This document shows positions 50,621-60,067 of a DNA stretch of 64,000 nucleotides, piece by piece. The first letter of the stretch is position 1. Each line of letters opens with the position of its first letter. The notes beneath the pieces are model-generated. The model searched no databases. It saw only the letters and a list, made by a program, of their open reading frames with translations, and was not told the origin of the DNA. This DNA comes from Antrihabitans stalactiti (GTDB lineage: Bacteria > Actinomycetota > Actinomycetes > Mycobacteriales > Mycobacteriaceae): NCBI RefSeq assembly GCF_012932915.1, contig NZ_VCQU01000001.1:372001-436000 (forward strand), given 5' to 3'. The translations under genes were made by a program, and so were the position numbers.

Positions 50621-51894
50621 CGTGCACCCACTTCCGGGAGTCCGGGCAACAACAGACCCGGCAAGCCGGGAACGACGGGGGCCGGCGGCGGAATCCGCAG
50701 CTGGGAATCTCCGGCAGTCGGCACAGGGCCTTCCAGTCCCGGCTCGCTGTAGTCGATCTGATCCGGTGTGGCCCCGATCGAGTTTCCGATCACTGCACCG
50801 AGCGGAACATAGTTGAATGCAATGGTTTTCAGGAGCGGGCCAAGATACTGGATGCACAGATTGGTGGCCTCCTGAGCACCCTGCTCTCCAGCCGCAGCGA
50901 TGGCCGAGCAGATGAACTGGACAGGATTCGAGAAGTTCGCCAGCGACGGTGCTCCGGTGAGCGAATTCTGGGCGGGTTGATAGATGTTGCTCAGGTTCAC
51001 CAACCCCGTGGGCGCGACGTGCAGGACTTGTTCGAGGTCGCGCCGTTTGTCCACCAGCGCCTGGGTAGCAGATCCGAGTTTGGCTACGGCAGTGTCGATT
51101 CCGTCTTTGTTGTCGACCACGAACTGGTGGATGTCGATAACCGCTTGATCGAGGTCGGCGACGGCAGCGCCCAAGGACGTCTCGCTCTGAGCGAACAATT
51201 CGGTGACCGAGGCGAGGTGATCGTTGAAGGCCACGATCTGCTGGTGACTCTGTGACAACGCATCGACCAGCACCGACAAGTTACGCACCATGGCGAACAG
51301 ATCGGTTCGGCCGTCCGACAGCGTGGTTGTTGCGCGTGCGAGATTGGCCAGAGTCTCGCGCAGAGTCGCCCCGTTACCGCGCGCATTGTCCGCAGCATCG
51401 GTGACGAACTCGCCCAGGCTGCCGGTTTCGATGACGCCGCTGTCCGCTTGTGGCCCTAGTGTTTTCGTCAGTCGCGCGAGCTGTTCCTTGATCTTGTCCC
51501 ATTCGACCGGCATCGCCGTGTGGTCTTCGGAAATGGTGCCGCCGTCGGCCAGGGTCGGCCCGCCTGTGTAGGCAGGAGTGAGCTGCACGAACCGCGTCGT
51601 CACCAGCGTCGGCGCGATGAGGACCGCTTGGACGTCAGCAGGCAGCTCCCACTTCTTGTCGATTCTCATGTGGACGGCGACCCGAGTGCCTTCGGGTTCG
51701 ATTTTGTCGACCGAGCCGACATCGACACCGAGAATCCGAATGTCGTCACCCGGGAACAGTCCGACTGCTGCAGGAAAATAGGCAATCACTCTGCGCGAGG
51801 TCAACTTCGGCACAACGACGTAAGCGAGGACCGCGAGCACAGCGAGAATGCTCGCGGTCGCTACAGCGGTGATGGTCTTGCGGTTCATGCTCAT
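50617..51894 (-). CDS. mceD: MceD-type protein
   Basis: A 425-residue Mce subunit with anchor helix (ASILAVLAVLAYVVVP), MCE domain (FPAAVGLFPGDDIRILGVDVGSV), helical needle and a Pro/Gly/Leu-rich C-terminus (PPPAPVVPGLPGLLLPGLP) typical of MceD. It overlaps mceC by 4 nt. Confidence 0.9.
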   Translation of the reverse strand: MSMNRKTITAVATASILAVLAVLAYVVVPKLTSRRVIAYFPAAVGLFPGDDIRILGVDVGSVDKIEPEGTRVAVHMRIDKKWELPADVQAVLIAPTLVTTRFVQLTPAYTGGPTLADGGTISEDHTAMPVEWDKIKEQLARLTKTLGPQADSGVIETGSLGEFVTDAADNARGNGATLRETLANLARATTTLSDGRTDLFAMVRNLSVLVDALSQSHQQIVAFNDHLASVTELFAQSETSLGAAVADLDQAVIDIHQFVVDNKDGIDTAVAKLGSATQALVDKRRDLEQVLHVAPTGLVNLSNIYQPAQNSLTGAPSLANFSNPVQFICSAIAAAGEQGAQEATNLCIQYLGPLLKTIAFNYVPLGAVIGNSIGATPDQIDYSEPGLEGPVPTAGDSQLRIPPPAPVVPGLPGLLLPGLPEVGAR

Positions 51895-52925
51895 CTCGGT
51901 CCGTCCGTATGGGCCGGTGGGGACGGAACGCGGCCGTCGCCGAGTGCGGCGTCGATGAATGGCTGAATGACTTGGCCGGGAATGAGGTTGCCGACGTAGG
52001 CATTGAAGAACGGTCCGCTCCCGACTGCGTCGTTGAGCGTGCGCGCATAGCGCGCCAGACCTGGTAGCGCGGCTTCGAGCGATGCCTTGTTCCGCTCGAG
52101 CATCTCGAGGACCCGATTGACCCGTTCGAGCGTCGGACCGAGTTGCTCACGGTTGTCGGCGATGAGTCCGCTGATCTGCGCAGACACGAACGACAAGTTG
52201 CTCGTGAGTTCGGCGATCGCCGAACGCCGCGCGTCCAGTGCGGCGAACAGCGTGTTGCCGTCGACGAGCAATGCGTCGATCTGATGGCTCCGTTCGGCCA
52301 GCACTCCCGTGACCGCCGAGCCGTTGCTGAACAGCTTCTTCAGCAACTCGTCTCGCGAGCCGAGCGAATCAGACAGTCGCGCAACACCGTCGAGGGCCGT
52401 GCGTAATTCCGGCGAAGTGTCGTCGAGCACGCCCGCTGTCGCGTGGAGTGCGTCCGACAGTTGCTCGGTGTCGATGTCTTCGACGTTGGCGGCGAGCTTT
52501 CCGAGTTCGGTCGGCAGGTCGTACGGCGTGCGGGTGCGTTCGAGCGGAATCGCGGTGTCGGCATCGAACCGACCTTCGTCGTTGCTCGGAACCAACACGA
52601 TGGCCTTGGCGCCGAGTACCGATCGTGTGCGCATCTGCGCGCTCGGGTTCTCCCCGAGGTCGAGGTTGTTGCGGACCGACATCGTGATCGCGACGTCGGT
52701 ACCGCGCAGCTCGATGTCGCGCACCGAGCCGACGTCGACTCCCACGAATTCGACCTTGTCACCGGTCTTGATACCGCCCGCGTCGGCGAAGATTGCGCGG
52801 ATCTCGTGCCGCGAGTCGAGAAACGGCAGTTGATCGTAATTGGATACCGCTGCGACCGTCGCAAGAATCAATGCGATTCCGACGACCCCGGTACGAATGG
52901 TGTTTCGGTTCTCGAAGCGTCTCAT
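51891..52925 (-). CDS. mceC: MceC-type protein
   Basis: A 344-residue Mce subunit. Anchor helix VVGIALILATVAAVSNY, MCE domain with GGIKTGDKVEFVGVDVGSVRDIEL, then the needle helices. ATG 52925 overlaps the mceB stop by 4 nt; the open extension before it is antiphase to mceB. Confidence 0.9.
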   Translation of the reverse strand: MRRFENRNTIRTGVVGIALILATVAAVSNYDQLPFLDSRHEIRAIFADAGGIKTGDKVEFVGVDVGSVRDIELRGTDVAITMSVRNNLDLGENPSAQMRTRSVLGAKAIVLVPSNDEGRFDADTAIPLERTRTPYDLPTELGKLAANVEDIDTEQLSDALHATAGVLDDTSPELRTALDGVARLSDSLGSRDELLKKLFSNGSAVTGVLAERSHQIDALLVDGNTLFAALDARRSAIAELTSNLSFVSAQISGLIADNREQLGPTLERVNRVLEMLERNKASLEAALPGLARYARTLNDAVGSGPFFNAYVGNLIPGQVIQPFIDAALGDGRVPSPPAHTDGPR

Positions 52926-53938
52926 TGCGGCGTCACACACCTGCCCTGTTTCTGCTGGACGAGCTTGGTGATGATCGGCTGCCCACCTGGGCCGTCGATC
53001 TTGAGCGTCACAGCGCACAAATAGAAGTTGAAGAAACTGCCGTAGGAACCCAGCTGACTCAACCGCTGATACGCGTCGGGTAGCTGCGTCAACACGGCCT
53101 CGAGCTGCGCGCTACCGTCGTCGAGAACCGTTGCTGTGCGGTTCAATTCGTTGACGTCCGCCCTGATTGCCGGGCGGTTGTCGAGGAGTAGGTCCGACAC
53201 TGTTGCTGCACCGTCGTTGATTCGCACCAGTGCGTCCGAAATCGGAGAACTCCGTTGCGAGAGTGTGCCGACGAGCTGCTGCAGTTGGTCGATGATGTTT
53301 GACAGTGCGGCGCTGTCGTCGCCGACGGTCTGCAACACGGTGCCGAGGTTGGTGATCACGGAGCCGATCAGCTCATCACGGTCGGCGAGCCGGCTGGTCA
53401 GCGCGGCGACCTGCTGCAGAATCCCTGTGATCGTTCCGCCTTGCCCCTGCAGTACCCGAAGGAGTTCGCCGGAGAGCCGGTCGACCTGCTCTGGCTGCAA
53501 CGATCTGGTCAAAGGCGCGAGCCCGCCGAGCAACGCGTCGATGTCGAGAGCGGGCTTGGTCTGGCCCGTGCCGAATGTGGCGCCTTCTGACATTGGTTCG
53601 GCGATGTTGGCGCCGTTGACGACTTCGAGATAGCGGTCGCCGATGAGGTTCGAATACCGCACCTGCAACGTCGCGTCCTGTGTCAGCCGAATACTTTGCG
53701 CTACATCGAATTTCACGCGCGCTATGCGATGATCCAACTCCACTGACTGGACTCGTCCGACATCGACGCCGGCGAGGCGCACGATCTGGCCGGCTTTCAA
53801 CCCGGACGCGTCGGCGAAGTCGGCTTGGTATCCGGTCCTGCTGTCGAGCCGTATCTGACCGAGCACCAGAATCAACATTCCGAGTACGAGAAGCATCGCG
53901 AGCGCAAATGCTCCGAATTTGACGACGTTCTTGGTCAC
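52922..53938 (-). CDS. mceB: MceB-type protein
   Basis: A 338-residue Mce subunit. Anchor helix AFALAMLLVLGMLILVLG, MCE domain with ASGLKAGQIVRLAGVDVGRVQSV, needle helices and a short Cys-containing tail. GTG 53938 overlaps the mceA stop by 4 nt. Confidence 0.9.
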   Translation of the reverse strand: MTKNVVKFGAFALAMLLVLGMLILVLGQIRLDSRTGYQADFADASGLKAGQIVRLAGVDVGRVQSVELDHRIARVKFDVAQSIRLTQDATLQVRYSNLIGDRYLEVVNGANIAEPMSEGATFGTGQTKPALDIDALLGGLAPLTRSLQPEQVDRLSGELLRVLQGQGGTITGILQQVAALTSRLADRDELIGSVITNLGTVLQTVGDDSAALSNIIDQLQQLVGTLSQRSSPISDALVRINDGAATVSDLLLDNRPAIRADVNELNRTATVLDDGSAQLEAVLTQLPDAYQRLSQLGSYGSFFNFYLCAVTLKIDGPGGQPIITKLVQQKQGRCVTPQ

Positions 53939-55122
53939 CGCATACCTCCCGGTACACCGAACAACATGAAATCGAGGACATTCAGCTGTGCCGGCCTGTC
54001 GGTCTGTGCGTAAGGATTGACGCCGGTATCAGTCACGAGATAGTGCGCCGGTCCGTTGGCGATGTTCAGGCTAGGCAGCTCGCCACAACGAGGTCCGCCG
54101 CTCGCACCGACCTTCGGCAGGTCCCGAGGGAACCGGTAGGGCATGTCGCCCGCCAAGACCGTAGCGCTGATGTTGAAGCCGGGCACCGTGCCGCCGATGA
54201 CCTTCTCGACATCGGCGCGAGCGTTGTCCAGACCTTGGAAGAAGCACGCGAATTCGGACGAATACTCCTCGAGCAGTTCGGTTGTCGGGCGCAACTGTCG
54301 CATCAGCAGCTCGATCGACTGCTCGTTCTGACCGAGCAGGTCATGGCCTGTAGTACCGAAACCAGCCGCTGCCACGAAGAATCGATCCAAGTCATCGACC
54401 TTTTCCACGACCGTCGAGCCGGTGGTCGTGAGTGCATCCACACTGGCCAAGACACTCGGCGCAACGTCGGCATAGAGATTCGCGACGTCTCCGGTCGCGA
54501 CCAAGTCGCGTTGCAGATTGTCCAGACTCGGCCGCAGCGAGTTCAGGTATGAGTTCGCTTGGTCCAACGTGTGCCCGAACTGCTTGCCGCGGTTACGAAA
54601 CGCATCCGAGATCGCAGTCAGTGTCGCGTTCAGGTCCTCGGGCGAGACGGCCTTCAGCACGGTCGTCAGCCGCTCGAACAGCGTGTTGAGTTCGGGTGTG
54701 ATTGCGCGGGTATCGATCGTGTCACCGCCCGAGATAGCCTCCGTCACCGGCTGTTCGGGCAATGTGAGGTTGACGTATTTGGAGCCGAAGACGGTCGTCG
54801 AGTCGATCGACGCAGCCACATTCGCGGGAATGGCACCGGCCTGCTCGGGGAACAAGTCGAGTTCGATCACGGCGTAGCCGTCCTTCTCTTCGACCTTGCC
54901 CACGCGGCCCACCTGAACGTCGAGAAGCTTCACGCGTGCACCTGGTTCAAGGATCAGGCCCGAACGTGGCGTCAACAGCGCGACTTCGACGCTCGTGACG
55001 AAGGCACCACGAAACTGAGCGCCGACGAAGATCGCCACCGCGACGATCATGGTGACGAAGACGGCGCCTGCAGTCGTGTAGTGCTGGGTCGGGCGCCCTC
55101 GCCGCCGTGTTGCCGCGCTCAT
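53935..55122 (-). CDS. mceA: MceA-type protein
   Basis: A 395-residue Mce subunit, the first of the six. Basic lead, anchor helix GAVFVTMIVAVAIFVGAQF, MCE domain (SGLILEPGARVKLLDVQVGRVGKV), needle helices and a C-terminal domain with CGELPSLN. It overlaps yrbEB by 4 nt. Confidence 0.91.
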   Translation of the reverse strand: MSAATRRRGRPTQHYTTAGAVFVTMIVAVAIFVGAQFRGAFVTSVEVALLTPRSGLILEPGARVKLLDVQVGRVGKVEEKDGYAVIELDLFPEQAGAIPANVAASIDSTTVFGSKYVNLTLPEQPVTEAISGGDTIDTRAITPELNTLFERLTTVLKAVSPEDLNATLTAISDAFRNRGKQFGHTLDQANSYLNSLRPSLDNLQRDLVATGDVANLYADVAPSVLASVDALTTTGSTVVEKVDDLDRFFVAAAGFGTTGHDLLGQNEQSIELLMRQLRPTTELLEEYSSEFACFFQGLDNARADVEKVIGGTVPGFNISATVLAGDMPYRFPRDLPKVGASGGPRCGELPSLNIANGPAHYLVTDTGVNPYAQTDRPAQLNVLDFMLFGVPGGMR

Positions 55123-55991
55123 CCGGCGAAGTTGAAGTTGCCCGACACGCCGTAGACGGCCAGGGAGACAGCAAGAGTGACGAACACGACCGCGGCCAAC
55201 GACGCACGGACCGCACGGCCAACGGCCTCACCGACACCGGCGGGCCCACCGGACGCGTTGTAGCCGAAGTACGAATGGATCAGCATCACAACGAGTCCCA
55301 TCAGAATCACCTGCAAGAACGACCACAACAGATCTGTCGGATTGAGAAACGAAGTGAAGTAGTGGTCGTAGACACCACCGGATTGGCCGTAGACGACGAT
55401 CGTGATCGTCCGGCTGGCCAAAAACGATGCGATGACCGCAACACCGTAGATCGGAACGATCGCCACCATCCCCGCAACGATGCGCGTCGATGCCAGATAC
55501 GGCACCGACCGAACACCCATCACCTCGAGCGCATCGATCTCCTCCGAGATCCGCATTGCGCCCAGTTGCGCCGTCGCACCAGCCCCGATCGTCGCCGCAA
55601 GGCCAACTCCGGCGATTACCGGCGCCGCGATTCGGACGTTGACATATGCCGCGAAGAACCCCGTCAGTGCTTCCACGCCGATGTCGCCGAGCGAGCTGTA
55701 GCCCTGTAGCGCAACAACAGCGCCAGCCGACATCGTCAAGAAACCGCAGATCACGACTGTGCCGCCGATGAGCGCCAACGCCCCAGACCCGAGTGCGACT
55801 TCGGCGACCAAACGCAATGTCTCGCGACGATAGTGCTTGAGTGCGATGGGGATTTCGAAGATCGCGTTCCGGTAGAACAGCGCCTGTTTTCCGATCTCGT
55901 CGAGCGAGCGCTTCGAACCCTTGACCCGTGCAACGCTTTTCGTTCGGAATCGGTCTAGGTGACCCTGACGTCGAATCGCGATTGTCATCAT
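55119..55991 (-). CDS. yrbEB: YrbEB-type permease of the Mce ABC importer
   Basis: A 290-residue MlaE-family permease with five or six helices. ATIGAGATAQLGAMRISEEIDALEVMGV is the diagnostic EQ-loop-like segment that contacts the ATPase (MceG/Mkl), which is not encoded here and usually lies elsewhere. ATG 55991 overlaps the yrbEA stop. Confidence 0.91.
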   Translation of the reverse strand: MMTIAIRRQGHLDRFRTKSVARVKGSKRSLDEIGKQALFYRNAIFEIPIALKHYRRETLRLVAEVALGSGALALIGGTVVICGFLTMSAGAVVALQGYSSLGDIGVEALTGFFAAYVNVRIAAPVIAGVGLAATIGAGATAQLGAMRISEEIDALEVMGVRSVPYLASTRIVAGMVAIVPIYGVAVIASFLASRTITIVVYGQSGGVYDHYFTSFLNPTDLLWSFLQVILMGLVVMLIHSYFGYNASGGPAGVGEAVGRAVRASLAAVVFVTLAVSLAVYGVSGNFNFAG

Positions 55992-56755
55992 TTACCTGCT
56001 GTCATCTTGATTCCAATGGCGGTCATCACGACGTTCACGAGAAACAACGCCATGAATGCATAGACGACCGTCTCGTTGACGGCTTGACCGACACTCTTGG
56101 GCCCGCCCCTGACGGTGAGTCCGCGGTAACACGCGATAAGGGCTGCGATAAGTCCGAACGCACCCGCCTTGACCTGCGAGATCACGAGCTCCGGTAACCC
56201 GGTCAACAGCGGGATCCCGTCGACGAACGCACCAGGGGTGACGTTCTGAAAGAACACCGAAAACACGAAACTACCGGCTATGCCGATCGCACAGACGAGC
56301 GAGTTGAGCAGGACCGCGACCAGCATGGATGCCAGCACACGCGGAGAAACCAATCGCACGACCGGATCGATTCCGAGTACCTCCATCGCATCGATCTCCT
56401 CGCGAATCGTGCGCGAACCGAGGTCGGCGCAAATCGCGGTAGCGCCCGCTCCGGCAACGACCAACACCGTCACCACCGGCCCTACTTGGGTGACAGCACC
56501 CAACGTCGCGCCAGCGCCGGCGATATCGGAGGCCCCGAACTCGGCGGCCAAGATGTTGAACGTGAAGCTGATCAGTGCCGTGAACGGCAGCGCCACAAGC
56601 AAAGTCGGGACGAGGGAAACGCGCACGATGAACCAGCACTGATCGATGAACTCGCGCCATTGGAACGGCCACACCACCATCCCCCGGAAGGCGTCGGCGG
56701 ACAGCGCGAAGAACTCGCCGAGCGATCCCAGTGGGCGCAAGAGGACTTTCGTCAT
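55988..56755 (-). CDS. yrbEA: YrbEA-type permease of the Mce ABC importer
   Basis: A 255-residue MlaE-family permease, first gene of the mce operon. AGAGATAICADLGSRTIREEIDAMEVLGID is the family signature. GGAGG lies 8 nt before the ATG. The promoter region carries island motif site B 127 nt upstream. All eight genes overlap by 1-4 nt, so one message is certain in practice. Confidence 0.91.
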   Translation of the reverse strand: MTKVLLRPLGSLGEFFALSADAFRGMVVWPFQWREFIDQCWFIVRVSLVPTLLVALPFTALISFTFNILAAEFGASDIAGAGATLGAVTQVGPVVTVLVVAGAGATAICADLGSRTIREEIDAMEVLGIDPVVRLVSPRVLASMLVAVLLNSLVCAIGIAGSFVFSVFFQNVTPGAFVDGIPLLTGLPELVISQVKAGAFGLIAALIACYRGLTVRGGPKSVGQAVNETVVYAFMALFLVNVVMTAIGIKMTAGK

Positions 56756-56881
56756 CGCCGATCCTCCGACTCCGCGGCAGCAGGAGATTGCGAGCGAAAC
56801 CGATCACGTTGTCCAACAACGTGATTCATGATCCATGAGGTACGCAACACCTGTAGCGCTCCTTCGGTAGCCTTTGAGTTG

Positions 56882-56901
56882 AAAGCTAAGATAACCTACT
56901 T
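56882..56901. promoter_or_regulatory. Island regulon motif, site B
   Basis: Read on the minus strand, AAGTAGGTTATCTTAGCTTT matches site A at 16 of 20 bases. It lies between the divergent yrbEA and the 138-residue membrane protein gene and could serve either. Confidence 0.6.
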
Positions 56902-56965
56902 TATCCTTGATGTCACTCACAACTTCTAGATCTCAAACGCGCCACAGAAGGTCGAAGGTACGTCG

Positions 56966-57382
56966 ATGAACACATGGCTGGTACGCGGTCTCGCTATGAC
57001 AGGTGTGCTGACTCTCGCCCGCCTTGCGCTCGATGTGACGATGGAACAGTGGCCTGCTCACGACGTCGCGCTTCGCTACATCGGACTCTCGTGCGTGATC
57101 AGCATGGCTGCGACCTGGGGGTTTGCCGACGGTCGACGTAAGCGCTTGCAGTATCCCGATCGCCCTGAACGAGGCCCCGATCTGACGATGATCTGGCTCG
57201 CGGGTGGTGCGTTCGCAGGTTTCGCGACAGCGGCTTTGGCGTGGCTGCTCGGACAGAGCGGCAACTCGCTACTGTTCGAACTCACAGCCGGAGCGGCATG
57301 GTCGTTGTTGCTGGTATTCGTCGCCGCGATGATCGGTGCAGCCGTGGGCACGATTCGCGCCAATCGCCAAGCGCCGGCATAA
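56966..57382 (+). CDS. B-4DMT-like four-helix membrane protein
   Basis: A 138-residue protein with four membrane helices and the opening NTWLVRGLAMTGVLTLARL, which I recall from the mycobacterial/rhodococcal 'B-4DMT family transporter' group. The middle RRKRLQYPDRPERGPDLT loop is cytosolic. The function is unproven; many copies sit next to mce or lipid genes. It is divergent from the mce operon. Confidence 0.65.
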   Translation: MNTWLVRGLAMTGVLTLARLALDVTMEQWPAHDVALRYIGLSCVISMAATWGFADGRRKRLQYPDRPERGPDLTMIWLAGGAFAGFATAALAWLLGQSGNSLLFELTAGAAWSLLLVFVAAMIGAAVGTIRANRQAPA

Positions 57383-57431
57383 ATCTCGCAGCGCAACGGA
57401 TCACACTGACTACGTCTGGAATTGATACCTA

Positions 57432-57451
57432 ATATAGGTTATATTACGTCT
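57432..57451. promoter_or_regulatory. Island regulon motif, site C
   Basis: ATATAGGTTATATTACGTCT shares 15 of 20 bases with site A. It overlaps the perfect inverted repeat TAATATA-GGT-TATATTA (57430-57446) and stops one base before the WS/DGAT ATG. TATATT at 57440-57445 could be the -10 hexamer, which would make this transcript leaderless. Confidence 0.6.
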
Positions 57452-57452
57452 C

Positions 57453-58841
57453 ATGACTTCGACATTCCTCAAACCTTTCGACGCGGCGTGGTTCTACGTC
57501 GAGAAGGCCGAAACTCCAGCTAACGTCGGCCCGCTCCTCATACTGACGCCACCAGCCGACGCGCCCGACAACTTCATCAGCGGCTTCGTCGAACAATGGC
57601 GCCAGCACAAGACGTTCGCACCGCCGTTCAACTATCGCTTGAAGCGCAACCCGATTCCAGCGTGGGAGGTTCTGCCGGACGACGAGATCGACCTCGACTA
57701 CCACCTTCGACACCTCGCCTTGCCAGCGCCCGGGGGCGAGCGTGAGCTCGGCATCATGATCTCCCGCCTTCATTCGCACCCGCTCGAAATGAAGCGCCCG
57801 CTATGGGAGTGCCATGTCATCGAAGGGCTCGAGGGTGGCCGGTTCGCCATTTATATGAAGTTTCATCACGGCCAACTCGATGGCGTCGCAACCGCTCGAC
57901 TCTTCGAAGGATTTCTTACTCCCGATTCGTCTGCGCGCGGCATGTTGCCGCCGTGGGCTGTGGGCGTCTATGGCAATGGTGACCGAGAAGTGAAGCAGCA
58001 GAACACTACTCCCCGCGAGGGTGCCGGCTTCCGAAAGTCGATCAGCGGTTTCGCGGGAGCGACGAAAGCACTGATCCAGATGACCGCCAAACTCCGATCC
58101 GGCAGCGAAGCGGAACTGACCGGACCTTTCCAAGCGCCGAATACGATCTTCAACGGCCGCATCAGTGCGCAGCGTCGCTTCGCTACCCAGCAGTACGATC
58201 TGGCCCGCTTCAAGCGAGTTGCCAAGGCCGCCAACGTCACTGTGAACGACGTCTTCCTGTCGATCACGGGTGGTGCTATGCGCCGATATCTCTCAGAATT
58301 CGATGCGCTCCCCGAGCGGTCCGTCACGGGACAGGTCCCGGTCAACGTGCGACCGAGCGGCCAAGCGGGCGTCGGCAATCAGATCGCTTTCGTATACGCA
58401 CGGCTGCGCACCGACATCGAGGATCCGATCGACCGACTCGCCGCAGTCCATTCGTCGGTGGCGGCAGGCAAGGCGCTACACGAATCCCTGCCGGCCGAAT
58501 CGGTGGCACCGTTCACGATGCTGCTATCAGGTCCGTACATCGCCCAAACGATTCTCGGGCTCGGCGGGCGGGTATCCCCCGCAGCCAATCTCGTTATCTC
58601 CAACGTGGCCGGACCATCGGTTCCCCTGTACTTCAACGGCGCCGGCATCGAGGAAATGTACGGGCCGTCCGTGCTGTTTCACGGCCAGGCACTCAACATC
58701 ACGATGTTCAGCTACGCCGGACGGGCGAACATCAGCTACACCGGTTGCCGCGACTCCATTCCTAGTATGCAGAAGCTGGCGGTCTATACCGGCGAGGCAC
58801 TCGACGAACTCGAAGCTGCTGTTGGAGTTCGGAATCTGTAA
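57453..58841 (+). CDS. Wax ester synthase/diacylglycerol acyltransferase (WS/DGAT)
   Basis: A 462-residue acyltransferase that esterifies fatty alcohols or diacylglycerol with acyl-CoA to make storage lipid. The active-site motif HHGQLDG is at about residues 138-144, the start FLKPFDAAWFYVE matches the family's lead, and NVRPSG...GNQIAFVYARL and VISNVAGPSVPLYFNGA are conserved C-terminal blocks. No Shine-Dalgarno precedes the ATG, and site C abuts it. It is placed with mce uptake and fadD, suggesting storage of imported acyl chains. Confidence 0.88.
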   Translation: MTSTFLKPFDAAWFYVEKAETPANVGPLLILTPPADAPDNFISGFVEQWRQHKTFAPPFNYRLKRNPIPAWEVLPDDEIDLDYHLRHLALPAPGGERELGIMISRLHSHPLEMKRPLWECHVIEGLEGGRFAIYMKFHHGQLDGVATARLFEGFLTPDSSARGMLPPWAVGVYGNGDREVKQQNTTPREGAGFRKSISGFAGATKALIQMTAKLRSGSEAELTGPFQAPNTIFNGRISAQRRFATQQYDLARFKRVAKAANVTVNDVFLSITGGAMRRYLSEFDALPERSVTGQVPVNVRPSGQAGVGNQIAFVYARLRTDIEDPIDRLAAVHSSVAAGKALHESLPAESVAPFTMLLSGPYIAQTILGLGGRVSPAANLVISNVAGPSVPLYFNGAGIEEMYGPSVLFHGQALNITMFSYAGRANISYTGCRDSIPSMQKLAVYTGEALDELEAAVGVRNL

Positions 58842-58876
58842 TCGAGAAGCGCTGCCTCTCGCCGGAACTCGATGCC

Positions 58877-59440
58877 TCAGGACGCGGCCGCGTCCCCTGC
58901 CATCCGACTCAAGATCACGCTCTCGTACTCGTCGAACAGCATGTCGAAGTCCTTCTTGGTGACCGGCGCACGCCACTGCTGCAGGCCGACAAGCAGCGTG
59001 ATGCCCATGAAGGCCAGCCTGTTGGCCTGGCGTCGCGTGCGGACGCCGGGGAGCAGGATGTCGCTCAGAGCACGCTGACGCCGCGTATCGACGCGCTTCT
59101 GCGCCTCCGCGACCCGGACATTCGTGTGAGCCCAGGAGCGGATAGCGGCCTCCGCGTTGTGCGGTATTTGCGCGGCAAGATTCTTCATGAGATGCACGCG
59201 TTGCACCGGATCTGCCGGCGCATTGGATAACTCGACAATTCGGTCAGTCTGCGACTGCTCCCAGTAGACGAGAAACTCGTCCACGAAACCGTCGAGGCTA
59301 CCGAAGTATCCGTAGAAGGATCCAGTGGTTACGTTGAGCGCCTTGCAGAGTGACGAGATCTTGAGTTTGCCTTCGCCCTCTTTTGCCAGCAACGTCATCG
59401 CCGCGTCGAAGTAGTCTTCGCGAGTCACCAGCAGACGCAT
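58877..59440 (-). CDS. TetR-family regulator, island paralogue 2
   Basis: A 187-residue TetR. The HTH is LKISSLCKALNVTTGSFYGYFGSL (residues 26-49). It shares the VTxEDYF start and DMLFDEYE end with the TetR at 59499. GGAGGAG precedes the ATG. It is third in the fadD-tetR-tetR minus-strand run and has a weaker regulon motif in its own 58-nt promoter. Confidence 0.87.
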   Translation of the reverse strand: MRLLVTREDYFDAAMTLLAKEGEGKLKISSLCKALNVTTGSFYGYFGSLDGFVDEFLVYWEQSQTDRIVELSNAPADPVQRVHLMKNLAAQIPHNAEAAIRSWAHTNVRVAEAQKRVDTRRQRALSDILLPGVRTRRQANRLAFMGITLLVGLQQWRAPVTKKDFDMLFDEYESVILSRMAGDAAAS

Positions 59441-59471
59441 TGCTCAACTCCTCCGTGGGCCGCGGATATAT

Positions 59472-59491
59472 ACATAATGATGTTTACATTT
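59472..59491. promoter_or_regulatory. Island regulon motif, site F (weak)
   Basis: ACATAATGATGTTTACATTT fits 14 of the 20 consensus positions and lies 32 nt before the TetR start at 59440, compatible with autoregulation. Confidence 0.35.
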
Positions 59492-59498
59492 GAGCCGG

Positions 59499-60062
59499 CT
59501 ATCCGTCAATTTCGCCTTGCGTGGCCGCTGAGATCACCGCGGCTTCGAACTCGTCGAACATGTCGTTGAAGTCCTGATCCGTGCGGCTCGAGCACAGGTG
59601 CTGCCACCCCACGAGGAGCGCCATCCCGATCACCGCGGCGTGCCGGGCGTCATCCGTTGTCGACACGATCGGGCGGAGGATCTCCGCGAGTGCCGCGACC
59701 CTCTCCTGGTCGAGCAGGCGCTGCAGATCCATCGCGCCGGCGTGGCTTCGCGCCAAGGTCCGGATGGCGGCCTCGGTCTCGTGCGGGACCGTCCGGGCCA
59801 TTTCGCGAAGCCGAGGAAGGATCACCTCAGGCTCGGGTCCTGCCTCGATCAGCGCCAAGAGTCGATGATTCTGCCGTGACAACTGCATTCGGAGGAGTTC
59901 CGCGACGAAGTCATCGAGGCTGCGGAAATAGCCGTAGAACGACCCGCTGGTGACGTCGAGCGCCGCACATAACGAACCAACCTTGATGCTGCGCGGTCCC
60001 GCTGTCACGAGGATTTTCAGCGCAGCATCGAAGTAGTCTCCGACGGTGACGACGCGGTGCAC
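59499..60062 (-). CDS. TetR-family regulator, island paralogue 3
   Basis: A 187-residue TetR with HTH IKVGSLCAALDVTSGSFYGYFRSL (residues 26-49) and C-terminal NDMFDEFEAAVI. GTG 60062 is 5 nt after the fadD stop, so it is cotranscribed with fadD. Close relation to the TetRs at 47569 and 58877 indicates duplication within the island. Confidence 0.86.
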   Translation of the reverse strand: MHRVVTVGDYFDAALKILVTAGPRSIKVGSLCAALDVTSGSFYGYFRSLDDFVAELLRMQLSRQNHRLLALIEAGPEPEVILPRLREMARTVPHETEAAIRTLARSHAGAMDLQRLLDQERVAALAEILRPIVSTTDDARHAAVIGMALLVGWQHLCSSRTDQDFNDMFDEFEAAVISAATQGEIDG

Positions 60063-60067
60063 GGGCG

